This document shows positions 49,740 to 62,860 of a stretch of DNA of 64,000 nt, piece by piece (positions within the stretch are counted from its first letter, which is position 1; each line of letters starts with the position of its first letter). The DNA is from Lantana camara (Eukaryota; Streptophyta; Magnoliopsida; Lamiales; Verbenaceae), in contig CM074863.1 in NCBI GenBank assembly GCA_037501455.1, forward strand, positions 14,442,001 through 14,506,000. The letters are read 5' to 3'. The notes under the pieces are model-generated. The model did no database searches, was not told the DNA's origin, and saw nothing but the letters and a program-made list of their open reading frames with translations. The translations under genes were made by a program, and so were the position numbers.

Positions 49740-50089
49740 AGGGGTGTCAATTCGGGTGGGTCGGGTGGGTTCGGGTCGGGTTGAGGTAGGGGTATTACAC
49801 GAAAATTCCCAACCCGAACCCGACCCGACCCGAATTTGAACCCGAAAATCCCAACCCGAACCCGACCTGATCGGGTTCGGGTCACCCGATAACACGGCCA
49901 ACCCGAATAACCCAACCCGACCCGACCCGACCCGACCCGAAACGATTTTATTTTTCCATTTTTTTTTGATTTTTTTTAATTCTAATTTATGTTTAAAGTA
50001 TTTTAAAACTTGATAACAATATATAAAAATATATAGTTTGTAAGGTTTGACATAATTGTAATTAATATAAGAAAAAAAAAATTAATACA

Positions 50090-53000
50090 TAAATATTATT
50101 AAGTTCTAATTCTAACTGTAATTATAACTAAGTTCTATATCAACTCTATTTAAATTCCTATTTATATAAATTCAATCAATAAGGTAATTATGTAAAATAA
50201 AAATTAGATACATAAACATTATTTAGATCGAATTATATATTTTCTACTAAACTAATCATAATGCAATTCAAATTCTTTAAGTCCAAATAAATACATCTAT
50301 TTTTGTCCATAAACTCCGTTTAATTCTAATCATATTACAGTCATATATGTCTTTCTAATGAACAAAACTATACAATTTAGACAAATTATATAATATTGAC
50401 ATTATAAATCACATTTTTCTCAGATAATAATCACATGTTTATAGAAAAATATTTTACTGGCCCTTTTTTTAATAGTCTATTATATTATATTATAAAAATA
50501 CGAGTTGATTTTTGGATTTTTTTTACAATTTATTGGTCACCAAAATATCCTTACAATAATGATTGCCCACAAATTTGTTAGAATTGAAGTCTCGAGCCTG
50601 CGTTACTTTGATTGTCTATTTGTGGGTAAAATGGATCCAAATATGTAAAATGGATCCAACATAGGTAAAATATGGATAAAATTGATTAAAATGGGTAAAA
50701 AGGATCCAAGTAGGTAAAATGGATTCAAAATGAATAAAATGTGGGTAAAATGGATCCAAGTGGGTAAAATGAACCTAAATGCACAAAATAGATCCAAAAT
50801 GGGTAAAATGGATCCAAAATGTAAAACAGATCCAAATGGGTAAATGGATCCAAAATGGGTAAAACAGATCCAAATTGGTAAAATGGATCCAAAATAGGTA
50901 AATTGGATCCAAATGGGTAAAATGGATTCAAAATGGGTAAATGTAGGTAAAATGGATCTAAATGGATAAAATGAATCCAAAATGGATAAAATGAGTTCAA
51001 GTGGGTAAAATGGATCCAAAATGGGTAAATTGCATCCAAAATGGCTAAAATATGATAAAATGGATCCAAGTGGGTAAAATGAACCCAAATGCACCAAATA
51101 GATCCAAAATGGATAAAATGGATTCAAATGAATAAAATGGATCCAAAATGAGTAAAATAGATCCAAATGGGTAAATGGATCCAAAATAGGTAAATTGGAT
51201 CCAAATAGGTAAAATGGATTCAAAATGGATAAATATGGGTAAAATAGATTTAAGTGGGTAAAATAGATCTAAATGGATAAAATGAATCCAAAATGGGTAA
51301 AATGAGTTCAAGTGGGTAAAATTGTTCAAAAATGGGTAAATTGGATCCAAATGGGTAAAATAGATCCAAGTGGGTTAAATGGATCCAAAATGGGTAAATT
51401 GGATCCAAATGGGTAAAATGGATCCAAGTGGGTTAAAGCGATCCAAAATGGCTAAAATTTGGTAAAATGGATCTAAGTGGGTAAATTGAACCTAAATGCA
51501 CAAAATAGATCCAAAATGAGTAAAATGGATCCAAATGGATAAAATGAATCCAAAATGGGTAAAACAGATCCAAAATGGTAAAATTGATCCAAATTGGTAA
51601 ATGGATCCAAAATTGGTAAGTTGGATCTAAATGGGTGAAATGGATTCAAAATGGGTTAATATGTGTAAAATGGATCCAAATGGGTAAAATGGATCTAAAT
51701 GGATAAAATGAATCCAAAATGGGTAAAATGAGTTCAAGTGGGTAAAATGGATCCAAAATGGGTAAATTGAATCCAAATGGGTAAAATGGATGCAAGTGGG
51801 TTAAATGAATCCAAGTAGGTAAAATGAACCTAAATGCACAAAATAGATCCAAAATGGGTAAAATGGATTCAAATGGATAAAATGGATCCAAAATTGGTAA
51901 AACAGATCCAAACTGGTAAAATGGATCCAAATGGGTAAATGGATCCAAAATGGGTAAATTGAATCCAAATGGATAAAATGGATTCAAAATGGGTAAATTT
52001 GGGTAAAATGGATTCAAGTAGGTAAAATGGATCTAAATGGATAAAATGAATCCAAAATGGGTTAAATGAGTTCAAGTGGGTAAAATGGATCCAATTGGGT
52101 TAAATAGATTCAAGTAAGTGGGTAAAATAGATCCAAATGTGTAAAATGGATTCAAAATGAGTAAAATGGATCCAAAATATGTATTAAAATGGGTAAAATG
52201 ATTCTATCTGGGTAAAATGGATCCAAGTAGGTAAAATGTGTCCAAAATGGGTAAAATGCAGGTAAAATAGATACAAGTGGATAAAATGGATTTAAATGGA
52301 TAAAATGAATCCAAAATGGGTACAATAAATCCAAATGGGTAAGATGGATCCGAATGGATAAAATGGATCTAAAATGGGTAAATTGGATCCAAATGGATAA
52401 AATGGATTCAAAATGGGTAAAATTGATATAAGTGGGTAAAGAGATAAAAAACGAGCCTAAAACAAGTAGAACGAGTCCAAAGTACGTCGAACAGGTTGAA
52501 AAACGGGTGAGATGGGGTGAGACGGATAGGAATTTGGTTACAAGTCTAATCTTAATCAAATTCTAAATCCAACTCGAATAAATTGTATCCACATTAAAAA
52601 CTTGTTTATAATTTTAATTAAGATCTAATTCTAAGTGTAATTATAAGTAAGTTTTATATGAACTCTATTTAAATTCTTATTTATATAAATTTAATAAAAT
52701 TCAATCAATATGGTAATTATGTAAAATGTAAATTAGATACATAAAATTATTTCGATCGAATAATATATTTTTTACTAAACTAATCATAATGAAATTCTAA
52801 TTGTTTAACTTTAAATAAACGCATCTCTTTTTGTCCGTAAACTTTTGGTTAATTCTAATCATATTACAATCATGTATGTCTTTCTAATTAACAAAATTGT
52901 ATAATTTAGACAAATTTATATAATATTAAAATTATAAATCACGTTATTCTCAAATAATAATCACATGTTTATAGAAAAAAATTATTTTACTAACCATTAT

Positions 53001-53625
53001 TTAATATTCTATTCTATTATATTATAAAAATACGAGTTAATTTTTGAATTTTTTTTGAAATTTATTGATCGCCAAAATATCCTTAAAATAATGATTTCAT
53101 AATGTCTAATTAAGTTAATTATGTAAACCAATATGTATTATAAATTATTATTGAAATTTTATAAGTACTTAATTATGGATAGAAATTTGGTTACAAGTCT
53201 AATCTTAATCAAATTCTAAATCTAACTCTAATAAATTGTACCCACATTAAAAACTTGTTTATAATCTTAATTAAGATCTAATTCTAAGTGTAATTATAAT
53301 TAATTGTCATATCAACTCTATTTAAATTCTTATTTATATAAATTTAATAAAATTCAATCAATAGGGCAATTATGTAAAATATAAATTAGATACATAATAA
53401 TTATTTAGATCGAATAATATATTTTTTACTAAACTAATCATAATGCAATTCTAATTGTTTAAGTTTAAATAAATACATCTCTTTTTTTTTTCGTGAATTC
53501 CGTTTAATTCTAATCATATTATAATCATGTATGTCTTTTTAATTAACAAAATTTTATAATTTAGACATATTATATAATATTAACATTATAAATCACGTTA
53601 TTCTCAAATAATAAATTAATTATTA
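50090..53625. repeat. three diverged copies of an AT-rich unit of about 480-550 bp
   Basis: Units at about 50090-50560, 52540-53095 and 53168-53625 share AACTCTATTTAAATTC, TAATTATGTAAAAT and TTTCTAATGAACAAAA-like stretches in the same order. One copy lies left and two lie right of the minisatellite. Confidence 0.78.
50620..52445. repeat. minisatellite, about 1.8 kb, ATGGATCCAAAATGGGTAAA-like unit
   Basis: About 90 imperfect copies of a unit of about 20 bases, with variants such as ATGGATCCAAGTGGGTAAA and ATGAATCCAAAATGGGTAAA. Long minus-strand frames through it (Phe/Ile/Pro/His-rich) are by-products of the repeat, not genes. Confidence 0.95.
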
Positions 53626-54122
53626 TTTTTTAAGTATATCTAATCCTAAACCAATTATCATTTCATAAATTTTTTATCTAATTATAATACACCATATAAT
53701 TTAAATATATTAAATATATATTAAATATTTTTTAAAAAAATTTCGGGTCGGGTTGGGTCGGGTGGGTTCGGGTTGTTGGGTCACCCGCCTAATTTTTCGG
53801 GTTGAATCGGGTCAACCCGAACCCGGCTTCTCTCATTTGGGTCAATTTCGGGTCCGACCCGATTTCAACCCGACCCAAAAACCCCCAACCCGAACCATAT
53901 TTTTCGGGTTGGGTCGGGTCGGGTCAAGAATTGACACCCTACTGCTTATAAACAACCGCTTCAAGATACTAAGGCACCAAAACCATTACACATGATTTAT
54001 ACCTTAAACAGGATGAAGCTGTTCCGCATTCTAGTCACTAATTTTCATCATTACATAACCGTCTTAGTTATTACAATGACTTGGTACACTAACGTAGACT
54101 TTGTTTCACATTCATATTTCTA

Positions 54123-57100
54123 CTACAGAGGACAAATTGCACCTTGAAGGCTAGCAAGATTGAAGAAGGCACCTTTCTTATTCTTGAGTTGGCTATATGT
54201 TCCCCTCTCAATCACCTTCCCATCCATAACGAAAGCTATCGAATCCAAATCCTTGATGGTGTTAAGACGATGCGCCACCACAACAGTCGTTCTACCAACC
54301 ATTATGCGGTCCAAAGCTTCCTGCACTACTTGCTCTGACTGCACATCAAGTGCACTCGTTGCTTCATCTAGTAGTAAAATAGTCGGCGCCCGTATGATGG
54401 CCCTTGCTATTGCAATCCTCTGCTTCTGACCTCCTGATAATTGTAATCCCCTCTCGCCACATTCTGTCTCATATCCATTCTTCAGTCCACTACATACACA
54501 AAAAATTGTATTTACATATATTTCAATATTCTGCGCTACAAAAGGTTATTGAAAAACCAACCATAATTCTCTCAACAAAACAAACTAAGAAAAATGAAAA
54601 ACTTCAACAATCATGATAGATCATGATATTGAGGTATTTTGAACAGTGCTTAGTTTAGTTATTACCAGATAAATTCATGAGCATTGGCAGCTCTTGCAGC
54701 TTCCACGACCTCATTTTCTGAGGCATCAACTTTCCCCAATAATATGTTGTCTCTTATGCTGCCGGAATATATCACTGGCTCTTGGCTAACGAGTGCCATG
54801 TGCTTCCTATACCATTCCAGATCCAGGGACCTTATGTCGACCCCATCAACCTTAACCGAACCACAATCAACATCATAAAATCTCTGAATTAAGGAAATAA
54901 CTGTCGACTTCCCACAACCACTCTTCCCAACAAGTCCGATGCTTGTTCCCGCCTTCACTTCCAAGCAAAAATCACGCAACACGAGTGTTTCGGGTCGGCC
55001 TGGATAAGCAAATTCGATCCTCTTCATCTCTATCCTACCTGTCATCTTCTGTAGCTTCGTTCCCCCATTCTCATCTCCACCCTGTAGGAACATTACATTG
55101 TTAAAGAACACAAATGTAGCTTTCAAGAAGGAAAGATTTTGATTTTCTTACATTAAAGGATCCTTCCATCAAGGATTGACGATCAAGGATAGCAAATATA
55201 GATGCGACAGCAGCAGATCCCTTAGCAAGATCAGAAGTCATGCTTCCAGCTTCAGCTATAACTTTTCCAGTGCTCACAAGAATAAAAAATGTCTTGAAAA
55301 CATCTCCAGCTGATATTTCTCCTTTGTTAACCAACGTCCCTCCATACCAGATATCCAAAGCCCAGCATATGAAAGTCAAACCCTGAGCAGAACCTATACC
55401 AACCCCTGCCAGCCATGATTTCTTCCGAGCCTCCTTTCTCGGCTCGTCCTGAGCGTCGTCAAAAATTTCAAGAACCTTCCCGATGATTCCGAACGATGTG
55501 ACGATTCTGTGGTTGTAAACAGCCTCAGCTGCTATCTGAGTGCTCTGATTCTGCGCCTTGACAAACTTACTTGTTATGGTGGAGAGTATAACTTTCCTCG
55601 TGTAGAAACAGAGGATGGTTAGTGGCTGCACAGCGATCATGACTAAGGCAAGCTTCCATGCTACGATTAAACCAATCACCATCGCCATTACTACATCCGT
55701 GGTCGCCTGAATCAACAGAGAAACTCTGTCGGCAACGAGGGATTTCACCATGGATGGTTCGTTGCTCAATCGGGAGCAGAGCGCCCCGCTCGAATTCTGA
55801 TCTTCGTCGAACCACGCAGTTTCGAACGACAGGATTTTCTCGAGCATCTTCAACCTAATTCGCCTCGTGAGGCGTTCGCCCATGAGCGCGAAGTTGTAAT
55901 GCTGGCAGAGATTGACTGTGATGGAAACAAGGCAGAGCGAGCTGAAAATGAGAGCGTATTTTTCGATTCGTGCCTGCATTTCCGCGTGATTCTTCACAAA
56001 AAAAGCTGATATCATTCCACCTATGGTGAGTGCATACAGGGGTTTCACCGTGCCGAAAGCTACAGCCGAGAGGCTTCCGATCAAGCCCTGTCTCCACTCC
56101 GGTGAGTTCAGCGCAATAAGCCTCCAAAAGGACGGGGAAGGGTGATTTGGTAATGGTGGAGTGCTGCTGTCGAGAGGCATCAATGGTGAGTTAGCAAATG
56201 ATGCAGGGGTTGATCTTGCAGAGCTGCTTTTCCTTCCGGCCGACGAATGACGTGTTTCTGTTAAGGTTTGTTCTTGATCTAAGGTGCTGCACTGTCTCTG
56301 GAGTTTCACTAACCTTGCGTAGTGGTTTTTCTTTTCTATGAGATCGTTGTGTGTGCCGACCTCGGCTACGGTGCCGTTGCTTACCACGGCAATCACGTCT
56401 GCATTTCTAATGGTTGCTAGCTTGTGTGCCACAACTAGAGTTGTTCTTCCCATTGAAGCTTGGTCCAGTGCATTTTGAACGAGGGTTTCAGACTCGGAGT
56501 CGAGCGCACTCGTCGCTTCATCGAGGAGAAGAATGACGGGGTTTCTTATGATGGCTCTAGCTATTGCGATTCGCTGCTTTTGGCCACCTGATAACAGCGC
56601 TCCTCTTTCCCCAACCTGCAAAAGAGTTTGGAATGTCAGGGGTGTAGCTGTAATAACCCATACTTCCAGGGAATGTAAACGTAAATATTCACAAACATAT
56701 CTAAGGTGTCTATCTGTAATATTTTAAATGGATAATTATACTGAGTGCTGACATAGCTTGAGATATATTTTAAATTACACTAACATCCCATGTAAGTGAT
56801 TCTATGTTACATCCTTAACTGGATGAATCATATGATAATGATGTTTATCTCCCAACTTTTTTGGAAAACCCCAATATTGCCATTGATAGTTGTTTGTCAA
56901 ATTTTATTTTTGAGCAAAATAACAACGCATAAAGAATGAGAGAGTGTACCTTAGGAATTTTCACTTCAACGCCGAATGCGTGTACATATATAAATACTGA
57001 AACCTAAAGGAGAATTTTGTGTAATTAGTTTGTACCTAAGTGTATGTCGGTATAAATATCCCTTTAAACATAATGAAAACATCAATCTAATCCCCCAACT

Positions 57101-59793
57101 CAAAATTTCTGACTCTTCTAACCTTTGCAATTTTCATTAAAAAAAAAATGAAAAGAATTTTATGTTGAAGGAGGCTGACCTTAGTCTCATACCCTTCTGG
57201 AAGCTGTCTGATAAAATTATGTGCATTTGCAGCAGTGGCTGCAGCGACCACATCATCCATGGTGGCATCAAGTTTCCCAAACAAGATGTTTTCCTTAACA
57301 GAAGTACCAAACAATGCATGTTCTTGACTGACCAACCCCATTTGCTCTCTCAACCATTTCAACTGCAATGTTTTTATATCTGCACAATCAATGCGCACAG
57401 ATCCTCCATTCGAATCATAAAACCGTTGCACTAATGCAATTGCAGTTGATTTGCCACTCCCACTCGCACCCACAAGAGCTACAGTTTTTCCGGCCTCAAT
57501 CCTCAAATTGAAATCTTTGAGCACAAGGGAGTCGGGGCGCGAAGGGTATGCGAATCTAACATGATCAAACTCAACTTCTCCTTTAATTTTGTCCAAAATG
57601 ACGCCCTTTGTGTCCTCACCATCAATTTCTGGTGTCCGTTCGATTCTGTGGAAGATTCTTGAGGCTGCTACTGAGGCTTCTGTGAAGTACTTAACCTCGG
57701 GTAGTGCCACTCCAAGGGCACTGCAAAGAATTACAATGATGATGATAGAACTAATTAATAGAACTCTTGCGTGTGAATACATGATAAATAAAGTACTTAT
57801 CAATAAATATATGAAGAAAAAAGAAACATTTAACTGAGAAGAGCTGGAAAACATACATTCCACCCAAGACAAAAGAAACAGCGGCAGCATAAATCCTTCC
57901 TCCACTTTCTCCTTTGTACATCACAAGATGACTGCCATACCAAGCAAGCAAAGCCCATATTGCAAAAGAAAGGCCTGTACTGCCAATAGCAAGACCTTTA
58001 GCAACTCCTTGTTTGATTCCCAGATTTTTTGCTTTGTCCAATATCACGGAGTACTTTTCGATAATGCTCCTCTCAGCAGTAAACGAGGACACCGTCTTGA
58101 TCGAGCTGAGAGCCTGCCCCACGATGAAATTCGCTTTGCTGTACTCTTTGTAGTTCTTTTTCGATAGATAAAGAAGATATTTGCCGTATATCAATCCAGG
58201 AATGATTAGGAGGAATACAGTGGGAAATGCCACCAAAAATAGCCTCCACGAGAAATAACTTGAGAATGCAAGTCCTGATATGAACACTGACATGTTCATC
58301 AAGAATATTGGCACCTGCATTGGTAGAGATCAACACATCATGATATATAAACGCTCAGAAATCCGATTAAAAGTCAAGAATCGTTCGGTTAATTAATGTC
58401 CCAAATACCCAATTTTTCGGTTATTTTCTCCCTACAAATTATGAATATTTTGCATATTATGTATGTATACCTTTTCACTGAGAACTTCTTGTATGAGAGA
58501 AGTATCTTTGGAAATGCTGTTTATGATTTCTGAAGTTGTTGCTTCTTGTGAATCAAAGAACCCAACTTCTTGCCTTAGTACAGCTTCCAAGTATTTGTAA
58601 CGAATCCTTAAAAGCTGACGCTCGCTGGTTTTGCTCCAGCAATACCCTTCTGCAGTTGTTACATTGATTAATTAATTAATGTTCATATCAATTTCAGAAA
58701 GCAATATTAAATACTAATGCATTGATCGATGATCAACACTTAGGAAAAAGATGACATTACATTGAATATATATGCATATTAAAGAAATCTCTAGGGTTGA
58801 GAATAAATTTGAGGGTTTCGGCACTCAATTTCAAATCTGTATATATGACTATACACAAAAAATAAAAAAAAAAATCCTTTTTTGAGTTTGTTATTCCTTT
58901 TTCTGTTTTCTTTGTGGTGGGGTTGAGGATTATTCTTAGTTTGTTATCTCTGTGACATGCTAAGGATTCGCCACTTTCGAAATATGGCCCTGAGACCTAT
59001 TCCAAATATTCCTTGTCGATCATCTTGGGAAATTGTTGTTTGCATTTGGTTTAGTAAGTGAATTGCATATACTTATTATTTGATTAGTCATTTTTTTAAA
59101 TTTTACACGACTTATGCGACAAGTATAAAACATTATGCATCTCATTATACTGATTTGATCGAACATGTTAGAATCAACTACGTGCTTTCATGAATAAAAA
59201 CTACTTTCATGAATATGGCCCAAGGACGCCTATTCCAAATATTCCTTGTTGACCATCATAAGAAATATTCCATCAAATAATCAATGAACTCGAAAATTAA
59301 TGAATCTAGCTAATAATGATCAGAAAATTACCCATAAAGGCTACTGCCATGACTGCTATTCCCAAGTATACGAAGTACAAACTGAACTGTTAAGAGAACC
59401 CCATATAACACCACAAAATGTTAGAATTAGTCAAAACAACAAGTGATCATACATAATTGAAGCTTCAATCCGTATAAATTAACAAAATTTAATAAATTTA
59501 TGTGAGTTGATGCTAACCTTTTCAATCTCATCCATGAAGTTGCCGTTGTGATCTTGAGGTGACCTTCCATACCCCAAGCTGTTAAAAAGCCGACTAACGT
59601 AGACGAGCAAGCAATTTGTGGACATTCCATCTCCAATGGCCCCAAAGGTTCCCAACAACATCAGCAAGATATCAAGCTTGTCAGCATATCTGAAAATGAC
59701 TTCAATTGAATTTGATTTCTTCATCATCTTCTCTTCTCCCATATTCTGGTTATCACCTTTCTCTTTCGACGACTTGTTCGGCAAACAACACAT
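54123..59793 (-). CDS. ABCB: ABCB-type (MDR/PGP) ABC transporter, 1251 aa, 8 exons
   Basis: Full-size exporter (TMD-NBD-TMD-NBD), probably plasma membrane, closest in feel to the ABCB15 group. Exons on the minus strand: 59793-59518, 59386-59332, 58649-58471, 58314-57857, 57720-57180, 56615-55152, 55081-54666, 54489-54123. All introns are GT-AG; 3756 coding bases with phases agreeing. NBD1 has Walker [10 protein letters not shown] (407-415), LSGGQ (511-515) and [15 protein letters not shown]2 has Walker [10 protein letters not shown] (1043-1051), its own [14 protein letters not shown] and [13 protein letters not shown] Ser/Pro-rich linker (about 620-670) joins the halves. All catalytic motifs are intact. 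Substrates cannot be inferred. A TATA-like TATATAATT (minus, about 59959-59967) could be the promoter. Confidence 0.95.
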
Positions 59794-60060
59794 TTTTAGC
59801 CCTGTTTAACTCAGCTCAAGATTTCCCGCAAATATAGACAAAATTTGATACAAAGATTAAGATTAAGATTAACTATTTGTGATCAGAAAAATCTTGATTT
59901 CCTCCTATGTGTGAATAACTGGACAAGTTAAGAGTATTTATGATCAAGTGAAGAATGGCTAATTATATACACGAAGTGATCATGCAATCTTTTCATGTGG
60001 GGTTGCATGGCTTTTGTACTCTTTTGTGCATGGTGGTGGCGGTCACTTTCAAGACCGCAA
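59794..60060 (-). promoter_or_regulatory. putative promoter and 5' UTR of the ABCB gene
   Basis: Contains TATATAATT on the minus strand at about 59959-59967, about 165 bases before the ATG. Part of this region is duplicated near 61140-61256. Confidence 0.4.
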
Positions 60061-60065
60061 AAGCA

Positions 60066-60670
60066 CTAAAAAGAAACTGCCGAAAACCGATGGAATTTTC
60101 AGGTTTTCCATCGGTTTTCCGTTGGAAAAACTGATTTCAGATGGAAAACCGACGAGAAACCAGTGGGATGGCATCCGTGGGAAAAGCCATAATTGGAATT
60201 GGGTACCGACATGCCAGTTCCGTTGGTTTTGTTGGAAATATATTTCCGACGGAATTCCAACGGACAAATTATATTTCCAACAAAATAATTTCCAACGGAA
60301 AATTTCCGTCGGAATTTTTTCCAACAGAACAAAAATGATTTAATTTTTAAGCTAACCGACGGAATTCCAACGGTCCGTCAGAAAAAAGAAGAAAAATTTA
60401 AAAATTTAAAAAATTTATTTGTGAGGCCCGAACCACCTCCGAAACGAGCCACACCAACCCCTCGGACGAGCCAGCACCCAAATCATCGAGCCGAGCTTGA
60501 GCCATTGCTATAACTAATTCTTAAACTAACCCCTCGGACGAGCCAGCACCCAAACCATCCAGCCGAGCTTGAGCCATTGCTAGAATTAATTCTAATTGCA
60601 CGAGCGGGGTATTCAAACTCGGGTCTCTAAGGAAGAATAATGACTCCCTTACCAACTTGGATAAGTTACT
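60066..60670. repeat. repeat-rich insertion between the ABCB gene and its partial copy
   Basis: 60066-60400 is rich in CCGACGGAATT/AATTCCGTCGG-type direct and inverted motifs and looks like a transposon end. 60440-60600 has two copies of a segment of about 90 bp (CCCCTCGGACGAGCCAGCAC ... CGAGCTTGAGCCATTGCTA). 60600-60650 has a GTATTCAAACTCGGGTCTC stretch common at transposon edges. No gene. Confidence 0.6.
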
Positions 60671-60684
60671 TCTTATTAATAATG

Positions 60685-61140
60685 ATCAGAAAATTACCCA
60701 TAAAGGCTACTGCCATGACTGCTATTCCCAAGTATACGAAGTACAAACTGCACTGTTAAGAGAACCCCATATAACACCACAAAATGTTAGACTTAGTCAA
60801 AACAACTTCAATCCGTATAAATTTAACAAAATTTAAATTTATATGAGTTGATGCTACCTTTTCAATCTCATCCATGAAGTTACCGTTGTGATCTTGAGGT
60901 GACTTTCCATACCCCAAGCTGTTAAAAAGACGACTAACGTAGATGAGCAAGCAATTTGTGGACATTCCATCTCCAATGGCCCTAAAGGTATCCAACAACA
61001 TCAGCAAGATATCAAGCTTGTCAGCATATCTGAAAATGACTTTAATTGAATTTGACTCCTTCATCATCTTCTACTCTCCCATATTCTCATTATCATCTAA
61101 TTTCTCTTTCGACGGTTGTTTCGACGAACAACACATTCTA
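60685..61140 (-). pseudogene. partial duplicate of the ABCB 5' end
   Basis: Repeats exon 1, intron 1 and exon 2 of the neighbouring transporter, with the two exons at about 61133-60856 and 60751-60697. It matches through [14 protein letters not shown] and [10 protein letters not shown] and the splice sites. An in-frame TAG (61071-61073) interrupts exon 1 before MMKESNS, and no later exons are present. Similarity is roughly 90-95%, so the duplication is fairly recent. Confidence 0.9.
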
Positions 61141-61289
61141 GCCCAGTTTAGCTCAGCTCAAGATTTCCCTTACCAACTTGGACAAGATTTCCCTGAGTTG
61201 ATGCTAACCTTTTGTGCATGGTGGTGGAGGTCACTTTCAAGAACGCAAAAGGCATGATGACCCTAATATATAGTTATGTAATTAAACAG

Positions 61290-61530
61290 GTTTTTAAACA
61301 GAGATGAAGAGGTACAGTTACAGCCGGACTTGACGATAGTAAAGCACCCAGTTGCAATTAAGAACCGGAAGATGCAAGAGTTAAGGAACGGGCAGATTTC
61401 CTTGGTCAAAGTCCTTTGGAGAGACCAGAAATCCGAAGAGTCCACTTGGGAGATCGAGGAGAAGATCAGAAGTTTGTTCCGGAGTTGTTCAGTGCCAAGG
61501 CGAACCTGGGGACCAGGTTCTCTGAAGGAG
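61290..61530 (+). pseudogene. C-terminal end of a Ty3/gypsy pol (chromovirus-like)
   Basis: The fragment reads QPDLTIVKHPVAIKNRKMQ, then LVKVLWRDQKSEESTWEIEE, the usual end of a gypsy integrase/chromodomain region. It is directly followed by a polypurine tract and an LTR start. Upstream pol is absent. Confidence 0.75.
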
Positions 61531-62860
61531 GGGAGGTTGTGACACCCCGTCCGACCGCACGTACAGGTTAATGCCACGTGTGAGTTTAATTTTCGTAATT
61601 GCATTTATTTTCATATTATTTGATGCATTTATATTTGAATCTATTTCTTTTATTTATTCCTTTTGTGACTAATTGAACTATTTGATACGAATCTGCTTTA
61701 TATGAACCTATGTTATGAATTCTTGCTATACGTGTAAGTTTCGAATTATAAATTAAAATACCGAGCATGCTAAATTCATGAATTATGTGACGTATATGAT
61801 TTAAGGACTTAATTGTATGTCTTATTTATGTTTTGGACTTGATTGATCTTTAGAGGACCCAATTGCTCTTTTGTTTAAACTTTTGGGTCATTTTGCAAAT
61901 TAGCCATTCTTGAGTCATTAATTCGTAACTTGAGCTCGGGAACTCGGATTCGAGTTCCGTCTTCACCATTGGACTAGAATCGATGATTCGGACCCAATGG
62001 AACAAGTCTTGTACTTTTTCAATGCCGTTTCAACCCCCCGACGATGCAAATTTTGGTCATACATACCTATAACGCACCTAGAGCCACTTGGAGACTAGAC
62101 CACTCATTTCTTTGTACTATCCTTGACTCTCCTAACTCAAGAACTCAGCTCTCTCTCTCCTCACACCCCTGAATTTTGAACCAAGTGAAGGAAAAGAGAA
62201 GGAAGAGAAGCCATTGAAGCAAACCTCCATTTTTGCCCCTTTTATGTTCAAGTTTGATCCTTTCTTGCTCCAATATTTTAAGGTGAGTTAGGATCCTTGT
62301 TCTTCTTGCTCTTATGATTATTTTGCACTCCTTGAAGCATGCTTATATGTTAGAGATTCATGGATTTGCTATACTTGGTGAATAATTAGAGTATTTGAAG
62401 ATTTGACGGTTTATATGCATCTCTTGCCTATTTTGAGTTTAGAGCTTTATATGTTGATCTTGATGGAGTATTTATTGCATATCCTAAGTCCTATTTAATT
62501 TTAGAAGAAGGGTTGTTGGATAGCCATTAATATGCATGTAAGTTCTTGGAAGAATTTGATTGAAACCCTTGCCTAACTTGCATTCCTTCATTGATCTTTA
62601 TACATGCTTGTTTGTGGCTCGATTTTGTAGAGATTTTGTGCATGAATTGTTGTGATTTTGAAGCCTTAGCATGACTTTACATGTTGCCTTTAGAGTTTTT
62701 GTGTTTTGGAGTGTGTAACAGAGGTGATTAGGGCTGGAAATTGCGCCCATTCCAGCCCGAAGGCACTAACGCCCGTTAGGGCAAGTGCAAGCTCCGAGGG
62801 GTAACGACCGTTACCCCATTACCCCATTACCCCTGTGTTGAGGATAGTGCCCTGAAAATT
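61525..62860 (+). mobile_element. polypurine tract and 3' LTR of the gypsy element
   Basis: AAGGAGGGGAGGT (61525-61537) is a polypurine tract. The LTR starts TGTGACACCCCGTCC at 61538. It continues through AT-rich DNA and a CT-rich zone (62145-62170) with GAAGGAAAAGAGAAGG. The right end is not clear; a CA end near 62850-62860 is possible. Confidence 0.65.

Larger units (their letters stand above)
49740..53940. mobile_element. non-autonomous hAT-like element carrying a minisatellite, 4.2 kb
   Basis: Ends AGGGGTGTCAATTC and GAATTGACACCCT are inverted copies. Flanking 8-mers AGTGCTTA (49732-49739) and ACTGCTTA (53941-53948) match 7 of 8, as expected for an old hAT duplication. Subterminal zones (49740-49945 and 53740-53935) are dense with GGGTCGGG/CCCGACCC motifs. 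The interior has no transposase, only AT-rich repeats and the minisatellite. Confidence 0.82.

Noticed and set aside
50620..52445. Regular short repeats resembling a CRISPR array
   Set aside because: There are no unique spacers, the unit is about 20 bases in direct tandem, and the setting is a plant nuclear transposon.
50603..52559. Long minus-strand frames rich in Phe, Ile, Pro and His
   Set aside because: They are translations of the 20-base minisatellite; all repeat the same short peptide pattern and have no independent support.
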